Assembly (NCBI GenBank): GCA_948567375.1
Contig: OX419760.1
Coordinates: 12,958,001-13,022,000, forward strand
Source: Lunularia cruciata
Lineage: Eukaryota > Streptophyta > Marchantiopsida > Lunulariales > Lunulariaceae
Direction: 5' to 3'
DNA length: 64,000 bases
The translations under genes and the position numbers were made by a program. Positions 20,301 to 32,312 of this stretch are shown here, one piece after another (the first letter of the stretch is position 1; each line of letters starts with the position of its first letter). Under the pieces are notes generated by a model. The model had not been told where the DNA came from and made no database searches. It saw only the letters and a list, made by a program, of their open reading frames with translations.

Positions 20301-23300
20301 ATATTCATCAAAGCACAAACACAAAGAACTTAGATCTTGACAATATAATTGAGAAAAGTGATGAGGAGCCAAAGTGCTCTTTCACTTATTCACCTTCCAT
20401 TCCAATTGAACATAAGGTACTTTGAATGATGAATTAAATAGTCTCAACATTTAGAAGTTACAAAACTATCAACTGCTAACACCCAAGATAGGCACCAAGA
20501 AATTTTGTCATCTAACTACTATTTTGGATTCTAAACTAATCTAAATTATTAGCTGCTCTAATGAATTCTTCCTTAACCTCTAATCATGTCATCCTTAGAC
20601 TCTCTCTTAGTTCTACAAACTTCCTCTCTATTCTAGCTCTAAGTCCTATTGCTTCTCTTTCTAATGTTTGATTGAGGAATGGTCAAGCTCTAGCTAAAGC
20701 TTTTGATGTAGAACCTGTAACTTTTGGATCTCATTGGCTAGAGTGAGCTCAATGAATCTCACTATAACTTCTTCCATTGTTGCACACACTCACCAAATTG
20801 TGTTTTGCTTCCTATGAAGCATACTTTATGGATAACTTCATGATCACTTCACCATCAAGTTGATCTTTGCCTTCCATCTCAACCTTTCCTCCCTTGTCCA
20901 TACTTGTTTCTCTTTGATACACCAAGGATGTCTCTTTGTATTGCACCTTTTGAGTTGTCATTTGATTGCAATTTGCAATAAATTGACTTATCATGGCTTA
21001 CAAATACTCAACCTTCAAACTAGTGTTGGTCTTTGCAAGATCTACTACTAATCAAAATTCTTCAAAGTTGCCTGTAAAGCCTCATTTCTTCTTCTTTTTT
21101 CTTCTCCATCTTTGCCTTCTTTGGAACCTCCTTCTTTGATACTTCTACTTGCTCTTGCAAGGCAATCTCCATCTCCCCTTGCTTGCATTGTTCTTTCTAA
21201 AGATGAAGGATTTCCTGCTTGTAAGATTCACTTCTTGCATTTTGTCTCTCTATCTATGTGACAATGGACTATATCATGGAGGCATATCCTTCGACCTCAT
21301 GTTGATCTTTGTTAACTTGGTAATATCATATGACTGAACCCAAAAACAACATTAAAATTTCTTCCATGTACTTTATCACCAATATGATTGTGATCAACTC
21401 ATTTGTGCTATATACAAGGATCTCCCTTTTTTGTCCTTGAGGTATCATTAGTTTGGTGAGTGCTTGGGATAGCAATGAAAGACAAACTTTTTTGTCATCA
21501 TCACATTCTCATCCCAATTGTTGGATTGGTAGCTTCATAAGTTCTTCAAGAGTGATAGTTTCTTCAGTTTGGACCTCCTCCTTGATCACATACTATGAAA
21601 ATCCTTATGTTTTATCTTTAGAAATCTCATATTCATTCTAACATGCTTTGTCCTTTTCATCATGTTATGTCTTTGTCTTGACCTCTTCTGATTTTGCATT
21701 TTGAATTGCTTCTACTTCATCTTTGGAAGATTTGACTTCCTACTTTACATGCTCATGCAAAAGAGATGTCTTTGATGTCTACTTTGTCCCAAACTTAAAC
21801 TTCCTCTTGTCCTTCTACACCAATGGCAAGAATTATTTGGTCTACAAAAAATTCATGCTCTTTTTGCATCTAACTCATCCTATTTGGATCTAATGCAAAA
21901 TATGACATTCTGACCTTATGGCATAGGAATTGCAACTTCTCTTCCTTTGTTAGTAAATTCATCTGAAAGCAAAAGTAAATAATAAATAGTCAAAGGTAAT
22001 GCAATCTTGGCCCCTAAAAACACTATACATTCTTTATACATATAAGTGGAAAATCTTCCTCCAATCTATACAAACTCCTTCAAACATGTGCTCAAAAAAG
22101 ACTACTTGGTTTGTTGAGAGGTATATAGTCCTATGAAGTCTACAAACTTTCATTAAAGCATCTACATACACATGATGCATGGGTCTTTATAATCTAACAC
22201 ATGACATCCATATGATTGGTGCTACTATGGGCAAAGTTGGTCATTAAACACTTCCACACCAACTCACTTGAGTGAGTTCCAAAACAAGTTTCAAGGGCGT
22301 AACCTCCTAAAGGTCTTGTGTCTGGTCCTAATATTTTCTTCCAATGCAATGTGGTCCAAATGCATAGATTGGCAAATGCAAACTGTCCAATTGTCCAAGT
22401 GAAAATTTTACAATGTTTGCTTCAAACTCTGGATTTCCGTGCACATGGGTCCTAAAATGTATTCCCAAGTCCATAGTAAGAAATTTAGAAGAAATTCTCT
22501 AATATTCCTTGGCTTAGTGGCCATATCCCAACAAATCTCTAAAGTGGTCTTCAAAGTTAGAGTGTTGCTAGAGCTAGAATAATTTACCCTTCTCACCATC
22601 TTGTCTTGTGAATTGTTTCCCACCCAAAAGCTACACACTTAATTTACTTATGAGCTAACAAGCTAACAAGCTAACTCTCAACCTTGATTTCCCTTGCAAA
22701 TAAATTCATCAATTAGAAAATCCTCTTTACATAATGGTTTTTGTATTCCCCATCATTGCTTCAACAATCTTCAATTGCTTAATATGCACACTTTCCTTAT
22801 ATGAGAACTTGAGTAGTAGGTGTTCAACTATTCTAGTGGTGGCAGAAACCAAACTTTGAAAGATCCATTTTGATTTTTCCTTCTTATTGCTAAGCAATTC
22901 TCTCTTCATATTTAGAAGGTCATGTCCACATTTGGAAGATAGTTCTCTCTTCAAAAGATCTTACTACTTTGTAAGCTGTACCTTCCTTCTTTGGAAGAAG
23001 GACCTCCTTCTAACATTCAAAGTATTCTATTCCCATCATCTTCTTCTGAATATTTTGGCAAAGTAAGGTATTTCCATTTACATAGGAGGAACTTGCTTCC
23101 TTTTTGTACAAAACATAAGAACAACATTCAAAAAATAAAAAATGCTATGTATCATACTTTTGAGCTAGGTTTATGTTGCTTTCTCCAAAGAGATGCACTT
23201 CTTCTCTTTTCATTTAATCCTTGTTTGTCCTATAGAACTTCTAGGTATCCTAAGATTGATCTGAACAACCTCATGCTCTTCCTCATCAATATTATAACAT

Positions 23301-23739
23301 TTGTCCAATTGAGATAGGCTTCTTATATCCTCCATGCCCTTCTTTGAGCTTTTTTTTTATCACAATAGTCCTTGAGAGACTTGGGCCTCCTTCTTTTCTA
23401 TCCATATTCATCATAAGTCATATCATATTTTTTGTATAACATGTGATTGTAATTTATATTGCACTAAATTGCAATGATGGAGCTAGTTTGGAAGATGTTA
23501 CCTATCTTGGTAACTTTTTTTTTATGTCAATAGAGCTTTGAATCATCAGCATCTAGCATCATCACTACTCCATTTTTTTCCATGTAGTAGCTTTATGTGG
23601 TGTAGGTGGTTTGGATGCTTTTATGGTAGCCTTCTTTGGTATAGGTGGTTTGGATGCCTTTATTTGTTGCTTGACTAATACTAAACATGTTTTTCTTTAA
23701 GTGCAAAACATAAAGAACTATTTGATTACTCCTTCTTGT
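20301..23739 (-). other. AT-rich decayed repeat DNA, probably retrotransposon-derived
   Basis: No intact gene. The minus strand has longer broken frames, for example 20812-20994, 22408-22638 and a stretch near 21840-21970 reading EEKLQFLCHKVRMSYFALD, which resembles gag-like plant repeat proteins but cannot be placed. It may be the downstream part of the minus-strand copia element at 23740-24830, but no integrase or RT motif could be read. Confidence 0.35.
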
Positions 23740-24830
23740 CTTCTTGTACCAATCTCACCAGAAATTGAAATACCTCCCACTCCAACTACCCAAACTTTAC
23801 AATAATTGGCAACATACATTAGTCAAGTCCCTTCTTTAATTCTTTTGAAATCTTGGAACCACTCTTGTCTATTGGTCATGAGCTTTGAAGCTCCTCTATC
23901 AACATACCTCTATCCCAAACACCTTTGTCAAGATGTTCATGAAAACTTGTTGCAGTGCTACAACTAGTAGTAAATGCAATGCTTTTTATTGTTAAAACAT
24001 TTGCTTAACTTCTAGGATTAGATGTATTGTGTTGATTTCTTCTTGGGAGGTTTTGCTGACCTTTCCATTTTCTTTCCTATTACTCCTTCTTTCTACACTT
24101 TTTATAGCTTGTTTTCTTCTTCACTTGAGAAATGCATGTCTTCTTTTGAGCCTCACCATTGTAGCTTCCTTCATTGTTCCTTCTATCAACAGCTAAAAAA
24201 GCTCTTTTTGTTAAGCCAACTTCTTTGTCTTCTTTGCACTTGTTCAAGGCTTCTTCCTTGAGTAGTAGTGCAATGAGTCTCTTGATAGTTTATTGCTCCT
24301 CAAGTACATTATCTCATGTTGCTATTATTTGGTGATAAGTTTATGGCAAAATACAAATAATCTTGATGATGAAAGAATAATCATGTATTTTTACACCAAA
24401 ATTACTTAATTGACTAGCAAGAGTTTTTACTTGGCTAATAAAACCGGCTATATTTTCTCTCAATTTTATCTATAATTGAAAGAATCTATATTGGAAAACA
24501 TGTTTCTTTTATGAAGCAAGTTCCTCATACAACATAATCAATTCCTCCAAATTTAGTTTGTAGTTTTTTAAATTGATCATTATTTATAAATACTATCAGA
24601 GCTTCAAATATATAAATTTTTGTGGGATTGTTTTTCCTCTGTTAATCTATCTTTTCTCCATCTATAATGGCTTGACCTATATTCTATGTTCCATTTATAA
24701 CCCTTGTAAATTGAAGACCGGCATCATCAAGAAATTTCAAATCAGGAAATTATCTTCACTGAACTTATTAATGTGTGTTATATCTCTCACATTGATCTTT
24801 GTTCTCATTGTTAAAATATACTCTTAGAAC
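23740..24830 (-). pseudogene. Ty1/copia gag-protease remnant
   Basis: Read on the minus strand with shifts: a UBN2-type copia gag with LASQLSNFGVK (near 24420), SFIIKII, HQIIAT, LIALLL and EEALNKCKEDKE (near 24240), then a basic Lys-rich segment. Next comes a copia protease region with GASKLMTNRQEWFQDF (about 23840-23900; the D-S-G-A is damaged) and WVVGVGGISIS. The motif order gag then protease on the minus strand fits a copia element running leftwards. All frames are broken. Confidence 0.6.
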
Positions 24831-25183
24831 CAGAAGATTTCTACTAGTCTCTTAATTTATTTGAATTTCATACTAAAAAAATCTTCATCACTCTTGACTA
24901 ATTTCTTGAAAGTATAGGTCCATAAGTCAAAGAAGTTGTTGATGTTTAAAAAAATTTGTGTTACAAATCTGGCCATCGATTGCAAAACACAAAGAGCACT
25001 ACAAAATACTTGCTATACTTTCTCTTATACAAATCTAATCACATGATATGAGGAATGGTTTACATAGAGACTACTTGTTTCTTGTCCTCCCTCAATGTTT
25101 CTTTACTATACCACTGACATATCAATGGGAATAAAACTCTTTTACAGTGAAAGGTAAAAGATAAATAAAAACAGGTGTGTATG

Positions 25184-25242
<59 letters not shown>

Positions 25243-25611
25243 TCTAACTAGCACCACACCACCGTAGGATGCTTTGTGTAAACCTTAACTTCTATTTCTA
25301 TATGGTAGTAGGTTTACCAACCTCAATGCCACATGTACTACCATCTATATATTCTTTACATCTTAGACATAGTAACCTTGTACTTGGACATGAGGTCTTG
25401 TCATCTTAGACATTGCAAACAAATGTACAATATAAGAGGTAATTAACACATTTGAATTCACTAATGGTGAGTTTGGTCAATGAGTTTGGATGGATACCTT
25501 TGTGTAATTTGAGGAGATGGTTTACAACATGCATTTTAGATTGGCATGCCCAACGGTGAAGAGAGACACTTGACTATTTGGTATGTTTTCCATAGAAGTA
25601 TTGTGAAAAAA
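24831..25611. other. AT-rich sequence, no gene seen
   Basis: Contains a (TA)n microsatellite at 25189-25240 and otherwise no recognisable coding or RNA feature. Confidence 0.4.
25189..25240. repeat. (TA)n microsatellite
   Basis: About 26 uninterrupted TA units preceded by GTATGTATGTA. Likely length-variable. Confidence 0.95.
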
Positions 25612-25670
25612 GGTAACCACATAGCAAACAAAAAGGATAGGAAGAAACCATCAAGCCATTGTCGTGGGGA
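25612..25670 (-). repeat. Diverged LINE-tail repeat
   Basis: The plus strand shows AGGATAGGAAGAAACCATCAAGCC, the degraded reverse complement of GGCTTGATGGGGTCTTCCCATCCTT found in the copies near 31030, 32010 and 37205. The rest of the unit is not readable. Confidence 0.5.
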
Positions 25671-26199
25671 CTGTATAGTCTCGAGATTGCGCTGGGCACC
25701 TGGCTGCCTGCGCTTAGGCTTTTGGAGTGTTTTGTCCTTCTCATACCATCTATTATTAGTCCCGGCTCATTATCCTTGACCTCTTGTTTGGTCTATTATC
25801 CTCGGCTTTAATATGTTTTGGGTTTGGTGGGTTTTGCAGTTCTGGTCCAGACTGGTCTCCAAGAGAGAATGATCTGGTGGGGTTTTGTGGAGTTGTCCAC
25901 AAGTTATGCAGCTGGACTCAATCCCGAGCAATTAGTTAAATGTGTTGACCCATCTACATAATCTGGACTGAGTGTAAAAAAGTAAAATAATTAAAAAAAC
26001 ATTATTATTATTTTCTCTACCGCTGTTTGCACATCAAGTACACACACTCAATCACTAAGAATCTCATTTCCATCTCAATTCCAAGTCTTGCAGTTTATAA
26101 TCCTTTGAGCCATGACACACGGCTCCTAACCAAACAGTGACCAAACCGAAGCACACTGACTAGCCAAGCACATGAAGAAAGAAAAGGAATTGAGCGGGT
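25671..26199. other. Unassigned sequence
   Basis: No gene, repeat unit or regulatory element could be supported here. Confidence 0.4.
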
Positions 26200-28511
26200 C
26201 ATATTTCCTATTCCTTACAACTCGTCATCTCCTTGTTCTGTAGCATCTCCAATTTGTTGTTCTTTCCAAGTCTCCACTGTCCAATAGGTCCTTCCTCTGG
26301 ATTCTCCTTTCTCTTTGATATTCCGGTATGTTAGAGCTTCCCGAACGCTCTGCACTGCTCTTGCCATAGGACTCTACGCCTGGTAGAAGCTCCTAACAAA
26401 TCCCGTATTGAGTTTCTATATCCAGTCCTCGTATTATCCTGAGCTGAACATGACTTCTCTCTTCTTTTGTTCCTGCCCACCTTTCCTTTGCAAGCTAGTT
26501 TGGCCTTTCCTCTCTGCTCTTCGAGTAAGTTTCGGATGAAACCTTCAACTAGTAACAGATTCTCTGTCCAACCAACCTTTTGAATTTTTCTGTCCTCCAA
26601 AACCCTTCGAGATTTTTCTATTTCTGCCAAGCCCTTAGGGACACCTCTGTCCTGCTAACCTTTCTGCTGATTTTTGTTCTTTCGAGTACCTTCCGTGTTT
26701 TTCCCCTGCGATTTTTTTCTGTTCTTCTCGTTTTGAGACTACTTGTCCTCTTAGAAGATCCTTCTCTTGGTTTCTGCTTTTGATCCTGGCTAAACCCTCT
26801 CCATGCTTCACAGTCCTTTGTCTTGTCAATAGGAAGTTCTCCTCCTGAGCTTCTCACTGAACACTGCTCTCTCAATTCGTCAGCCAGATTCCCTTCCCCG
26901 GAACCCTGATCCTTCCTTTGTCATTGAACCTTACTGCCTTTTTTGCCAAATTCAAACCATTCTGCATTCTTGCTTCCCTGAGAAAACTCAACACAGTTCT
27001 CTAAAATTCCACACTGTTCTCTCAATTGTCAGCCAACTTCTCTTCCCGTGAATCCTACTTCTCCCTTTGAAAATGAAACTTGCTGCTTCTTTGCAAAACT
27101 CAAAAAAAATGCATTCTCTAAAATCCCACACTGTTCTCTCGATCATCAACCAACCTCCTTCTTGTGAACCCTACTCTTTCTGTGAACTCAAGACTTACTG
27201 CTTCCTCCCAACTTGAACCTTACTGCACTTTGTCAAACTCAAAATGCCTTCTCTAAGATCCCACACTGTTCTCTCAATTGTCAACCAACTTATCTTCACG
27301 TGAATCCTACTTCTCCCTTTGAAATTCAAACTTATTGCTTCTTTGAGAACTCAAAATGTATTGTCTTCTGCCTTCTGCCAACCTCAAATCATACTGCCTT
27401 CCCTGAAAACTCCTTTGATCACTCCTATCTCTCCTTCATCTCCTTCCTTTCATTTCCCTATCCTTCTTTTGATTTCTGGTCCTGTCTTTCTTTTCTGCCA
27501 ATTACCTCCGTTCGATTCTCAAAAAAATATCCTGTTCTCTCTTCCTGCAATTTTTCAGAAACCCCTGCCTTCTCTCGATTCTTTGCCTTTTCTTGTCTCC
27601 ACAATCCTTCACTTCTTTCTGTATTTTCTGTAATTCTCCTTCTTCCCTTTTTCTTTTTTTGACTCCACGATACTTCACTCCTTCCTGTCTCCACGATCCT
27701 TCACTCCCTCCTGTCTCCACGATCCTTCACTCCCTCCTCTCTAAACCTTTTGTTTATTCCCTTGTCATTCCAATTCCTTTTCTCCTTTTTGCATTTTGGA
27801 TCCCTCAAATCCATAGTCACCTATCTCCCTTCAACCTCTCTTTTCCTTGTTTTCACTCTCTTGATCCTTTCCTTACTGTCCTTCTTCTCCCGTCGATCCT
27901 TACTGCTCTCGGCCAAATTCTGAGAACCTCCTCTCATTTTTCCTTCACTCTGGCCCTAAAGAGCCTTCTTGACTACTCCTTCACAATCATTCCAATTCCT
28001 TTCAATTCACTTCCTTCCTGCCCACCTTCTGTCCTTTGCCAAAACTCGAAACCCTCTCACCTTTACCATTCAATCCTTTCCTTACTGTCCTTCTTCTCCC
28101 ATCGATCCTTACTGCTCTCTGCCAAATTCTGAGAACCTCCTCTCATTTTTCCTTCACTCTGTCCCTAAAGAGCCTTCTTGACTACTCCTTCACAATCATT
28201 CCAATTCCTTTCGATTCACTTCCTTCCTGCCCACCTTCTGTCCTTTGCCAAGACTCGAAACCCTCTCAGCTTTACCATTCAATCCTTTCCTTTTTTTTCT
28301 CGAAAATTCCCACAACCACTCCTTACCAAGCTCATTTGACATTTTCTCGAAAGCTCTCTGCTGTCCAGTCCTCATCTATCCCGAATTGTCATACCCTGTC
28401 AGCATGTGCCCTCCCGCAAGACTTTCACTGAAAAAAAACCCTCTACTGTCCAGCCCTCCTCTTCTCGAAATCCTGCAACCACTCCTTACCACTCTCATCT
28501 GACATTTTTCC
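26200..28511. repeat. Pyrimidine-rich block with internal tandem duplications
   Basis: The plus strand is C/T-rich for ~2.3 kb, giving long Ser/Pro/Phe/Leu frames on plus and Lys/Glu/Arg frames on minus that are compositional rather than genes. Internal repeats: three diverged copies of a ~120-bp unit containing CCACACTGTTCTCTC (about 27000-27320); a 26-bp unit CTCCACGATCCTTCACTCCC with period 26 at 27663-27740; and a ~209-bp tandem duplication (27861-28278, TTACTGTCCTTCTTCTCCC at 27873 and 28082). It could be part of an unrecognised LTR; no ends were found. Confidence 0.7.
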
Positions 28512-29730
28512 CGATGACACCGTACAAGGAAGAGACAAAGAGGTAAAATAATGCTAGGCCCCAATAGCATAGATATGAGAGATCTGCCCTACAACACCTA
28601 AGATATCTAAGTTATGCAAGTCGTAAGATCCACAAACTATTTGAGCATCCAAAGAAGCATCACCTAGTGTCATTGCTCTCCTATGGATTTCACCAACCAA
28701 TGCTCTCTATAGAGCAATGGACACACATTGCCTAAAGTATGCTACAAAGTATGAGAGTGGGGGTGGTACCCCCTTACATCCAATATGATAAGCTCTCGTG
28801 CACTCCTTGAAAAATGTGTCAAACATTGTGTCCATCACTCCATATAACTCCAAGGCTAGAAGATCAAAGAGGTGACCTTGTTGCATACCCCTATACTTGG
28901 AGACCTTGTGTGCTGCTACTCCACCCACTGCGCATCCAAGGGGATGAGTAATTACTCCCTCCAAAATTGCATCACACAAAGGATCTGTAACCACAACATT
29001 TGTCACTATCACTTGCTTATCTTGGACCAAGTAAAATTCTACTCTGATACATGTTGTCTGCAAAGCATACAAGTGCTCCCTCCAAGCAAGGTATCCACTC
29101 TCTCATATGATAGCAAACACTATATCCTTGTTGGCATCATGGGTAGCTATCCTCTGTCCTCCAAAAGGACACCATGTCATATGGACCGTTGATGCATCTA
29201 GTGTAGAACCACACTCACAAGTGAGTGATGAAGATGCAGATGGGTCGACCAAACCTAAACAGAACCTCATCATTGTAGAGAAAGTAGTTGGTGCAAGTTA
29301 GAATGCCCTAATGCACGGTCTAGCTAGGATCCAAGAGCCTACACCCTTGTTGGAGCAAGAGCAAAGACATGTTGTAGTGGCTTGAGGAATGGACAGATCA
29401 ACTAAGAGAGAATATAGCATATACTGACATTGTTGCTCCATCAAGGAAGACTGCAAATCTTTGGTCCAATCTGATGGAAGTGAAGCAAAGGATAGAAGGT
29501 AGTCTCATACCCGTGGGGATAGATCATATCTCGTACGCCACATTAACATAAGGAGAGAAAAGTATCCTTCCTCTCCCTTGATTATAGATATCTCCAAAAT
29601 TGGCCTATCAACAACCATAAAATGTGCAAAAAGAGGGGTGCAGAGCAAACACAACTACCCAAAAATACTGTAAGTGATGTCTCCTCCATAGATAATAGAC
29701 TAACTCCATGTATGAAATCAATAGAGATGT
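28512..29730 (-). pseudogene. LINE-like element, C-terminal part and 3' tail
   Basis: On the minus strand, from about 29500 to 28700: GSWILARPCI, RFCLGLVDPS, the knuckle C-x-C-G...H-x3-C (CECGSTLDASTVHMTWC), FGGQRIATHD, then an open 121-codon stretch (29072-28707) with VTNVVVTDP, FDLLALELYG and YFRQCVSIAL. The 3' untranslated part (28700-28512) contains AATCCATAGGAGAG, TTAGGTG...TAGGGCAGAT and CTATTGGGGCCTAGC...CCTTGTACGG. That same tail is present as separate short repeats at 31810-32040 and 37105-37250. This joins the coding remnant and the short repeats into one family. The 5' part and RT core are not readable. Confidence 0.6.
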
Positions 29731-30300
29731 TTACATGCTAAGTCCATTGTCACACACTTCTAATTCAAATGTCAAATTCTAATGTTCATGGTCCGTTAAT
29801 ATTACCAAAGACACGCCTAGTACTCACCCATAATACTCTTTTCAAAAGTATATTGTAGAAGTATTAAAGGTTCGAAAATGATTCCAAAGCCCTATACCCT
29901 CTTGGGATGGCTGAATTGCGCATGCGACAATTGAAAAACCGATCCCGAGGTATGTAGAGTCTATTAGACAGAGCATCTATAGCGTATGTGCATGTAGTAT
30001 ACTCTAAGTAGGGCAACGGGAAGTTCACAAACTTTGCTAGATGGGCCCTGGAATCCGTTGACGCATGTTTGTTGCTTGATCTGTATTGCTTCTTCTACCG
30101 GTACAGATTTGAGATCCAGATTCCCAACTAACCTGTCGACTTGATAAACGTTAATCGAGTCCACATGTAGTCCTTTGTTCGAGGTTTCAAATATTTACGA
30201 ATGATTTACATTAGCTGTAGACTTCCAAAGATCATCACGTTCATCTAAATACCGGAAGCTTTTGGGCGAAGAGGGGTTCTAACGGATGAGGAAGAAAGAA
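29731..30300. other. Unassigned sequence
   Basis: No convincing gene. The 3' side (about 30250-30300) may extend the neighbouring minus-oriented LINE tail. Confidence 0.35.
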
Positions 30301-30393
30301 GGCGACCGCGTAGGAAAAACGAAGGATGGGAAGACCCCATCAAGCCGTACAAGGGAGAGAAATTTTTTTTTGGGAAAATGGGGCTAAGCCCCA
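30301..30393 (-). repeat. LINE-tail repeat, minus orientation
   Basis: GGCGACCGCGTAGG, AAGGATGGGAAGACCCCATC, AAGCCGTACAAGGGAGAGA, an oligo-T run and GGGGCTAAGCCCC: the reverse complement of the 100-bp unit at 30974-31073. The palindrome GGGGCTWAGCCCC marks the inner hairpin. Confidence 0.8.
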
Positions 30394-30599
30394 AAGGAAG
30401 GGACTGATAAAGATGTAGAGGCGGTCGGAGATGCAAAAAGGCCGGTATATGTTTTCAAATTACACACCCACCACCACCAAGGGAGCACACATGTCCTCTG
30501 TGAGAAAAGAGACGAGACACAGAAATAAGCGCAGAGGAATTGATATCCCAACCTCAATCTTGGTTATTGCGAAACCATGGATGGAGCTTGCAGATGCGA

Positions 30600-30752
30600 G
30601 GCTTCTTGGGTATGCCTTTCATGGATATCCATACGAAAACCACCGGTGCTGTGCCAAAGTATTTGAGTGCAGGAATGCAAGGGCGGCTCGTCCCAGATTA
30701 CCCGACTGTTCAGAATGACTCAGGGAACTCAATCATGGTTCTCAAAAGTTGA
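30600..30752 (+). other. Possible terminal exon of an unrecognised gene
   Basis: After a plausible acceptor (GCTTGCAG), about 50 codons read without a stop: MRGFLGMPFMDIHTKTTG, then VPKYLSAGMQGRLVPDYPTV and QNDSGNSIMVLKS with a TGA. The composition looks like real protein rather than chance. I do not recognise the family. Whether it belongs to a gene or is a captured exon beside the esterase duplicate cannot be told. Confidence 0.35.
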
Positions 30753-30774
30753 ATGCTTGACTGGGGAACAGGCC

Positions 30775-31125
30775 GAGGGAAGATGACGAGAGCAAGAAGC
30801 TGCAGCCTCTGAAGAACTTAACCCGCTGCAGTCCAGAGGATTTCAATCGTGCAACCTTGACGGGAAGATAGACCCGCAGAGAGTTTAATGATGTGCGACC
30901 CAGATCAAACAGTACAACTGTCTGCCAAAGGATCATTACGAGAATCGAGAAGGGAGGGGGCTTCGGCTCTGTTAACATGAGGCTTAGCCCCATGTTACCT
31001 TTTTTCTGTCTCTCCCTTGTACGGCTTGATGGGGTCTTCCCATCCTTCGCTTTTCCTACGCGGTCGCCTTTTTCTCTGTGGGATAGTTGGAAAGCAATGA
31101 TGGCAGAATTCTGCACATCGCACTA
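30775..31125 (+). pseudogene. Partial duplicate of the NXPE-like esterase gene
   Basis: GAGAGCAAGAAGC...CAGCCTCTGAAGAACTTAACCCGCTGCAG and the next ~180 bases match 33058-33252 of the gene at 32313, covering the segment before the catalytic GDS block. It is out of frame and degraded. A 100-bp LINE tail (30974-31073) sits inside it; the match resumes as GGATAGTTGGAAAGCAATG. Similarity fades after about 31118. Confidence 0.85.
30974..31073 (+). mobile_element. 100-bp 5'-truncated LINE tail with target-site duplication
   Basis: Inserted in the esterase duplicate. The left flank CTCTGTT (30967-30973) is repeated as CTCTGTG (31074-31080), and the intact paralogue has a single CTCTGTT (33245-33251), an empty site that fixes the limits. 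The unit starts with a hairpin (AACATG-RGGCTTAGCCY-CATGTT), then T-rich sequence, CTCCCTTGTACGGCTTGATG, GGGTCTTCCCATCCTTC, CTACGCGGTCGCC and a short T tail. A tail-proximal fragment bounded by a short duplication is typical of target-primed reverse transcription. Confidence 0.85.
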
Positions 31126-31809
31126 GTCGGAGAAAGATCGCACAAGGATGTAGATTGCTTGACGGGGAATCCAGTCCTCAAACCAGAATGACCTCTAAGG
31201 AAATGATTGAATCACGATTTGATGACAACTGAAAACTCATCGCTTTGTTAAATTCCATTGCCTCAGTGACGCACAAATAGGTGACACGCTTCCGCCTATC
31301 CTGCGTGTTCCTTAGTTCGCGGATTGTGAATGTAAGTTGTAATTTACATTATTTAACAAAGATTATATCCATTTCGAAAATATTATTGATATGGTATATA
31401 ATGTCCTTCCTTCATCCCTTCCGTCTTCCCATTCTACGTGGTTGCCTCTCTACAATGTCCTCGATCAGTTGTTTCTAATACACGTGCAGCATGAGCATGC
31501 CTTTGCAAGTACACGACTTAAAATGATGGCACTTTGAGTGCAGAAGATGTGTGATTCACACGTTTTACCTTGAACAATGGGTCCAGAGTCCGACCCTTCC
31601 GCAACTGTTGTAAAATACTTTTGGCTTGAGATTTACTTTGAAGTTCCAGGTCTGGGTACGGACATGGTTTCTCTGTCCTTTCTATTAAAGGATGATCCTG
31701 TGCGTCTAAGACATTGTTTCCCTCATGCAGGGTGAGAGTCCTTGCTTATACATCCACCTTCAGATCTTTCCAGCTCCCACACTTCCAGTTTTGCACTGGA
31801 GTTTCCCAA
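31126..31809. other. Unassigned sequence
   Basis: No gene seen. A short TCCCATTCTACGTGGTTGCC near 31427-31446 recalls the end of the LINE tail but is too short to call. Confidence 0.35.
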
Positions 31810-32040
31810 AGGAAGGTGCAATCCATAGGAGAGTTGTCACGTTAGGTGATGTTTCTTTAGATGTTCCCGTTATGTGTAGACCCGTACTACTTGTATAGCT
31901 GGGATATTTTAAGTGCGTTAAGGTAGATTTCTCATACCAACTCTATTGGGGTTTAGCCCCATGTTACTTTTTTTTTCTTTCCCTTGTACGGGCTTGATGG
32001 GGTCTTCCCCTCTTTCATGTTTACTACGCAGTCGCTTTTA
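31810..32040 (+). repeat. LINE 3' tail, longer copy
   Basis: Begins ATCCATAGGAGAG...AGGTGATGTTTCTTTAGATG, continues with TAAGGTAGATTTCTCATACC, CTCTATTGGGGTTTAGCCCC, a T run, CCCTTGTACGGGCTTGATG, GGGTCTTCCCC and TACGCAGTCGC. The first part aligns with the 3' untranslated part of the LINE remnant at 28512-28690 (minus strand). It ends ~270 bp before the esterase gene start. Confidence 0.8.
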
Positions 32041-32312
32041 TCAAGGAAGGTCGGGTTCAGAGAATCTATGCGGTTATGATGAAGTTGGTTTTCCAGCTCA
32101 AGTTCCCTGAGAAGTACTGCTATCGACTGTAGATGCTCAGAATATTGTCTATGTAATGTCAACTACTTTACTACTCTGCCTTCTATTTCACTCCATTTTA
32201 GCCCTTTAGATCGGAAGATCCACGCGTGACTGCCTGTTCCAGTGTTAGCTGTGCTTCTGGCTGAAGCTGATGACGGATAAAAGGCACCAATGTCCCTCTG
32301 ACAGAATAGAGC

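Noticed and set aside
27213-28132. Long Ser/Pro/Phe-rich plus-strand frames
   Set aside because: They are products of C/T-rich composition and tandem repeats; overlapping frames in all phases look alike and no start context or domain is present.
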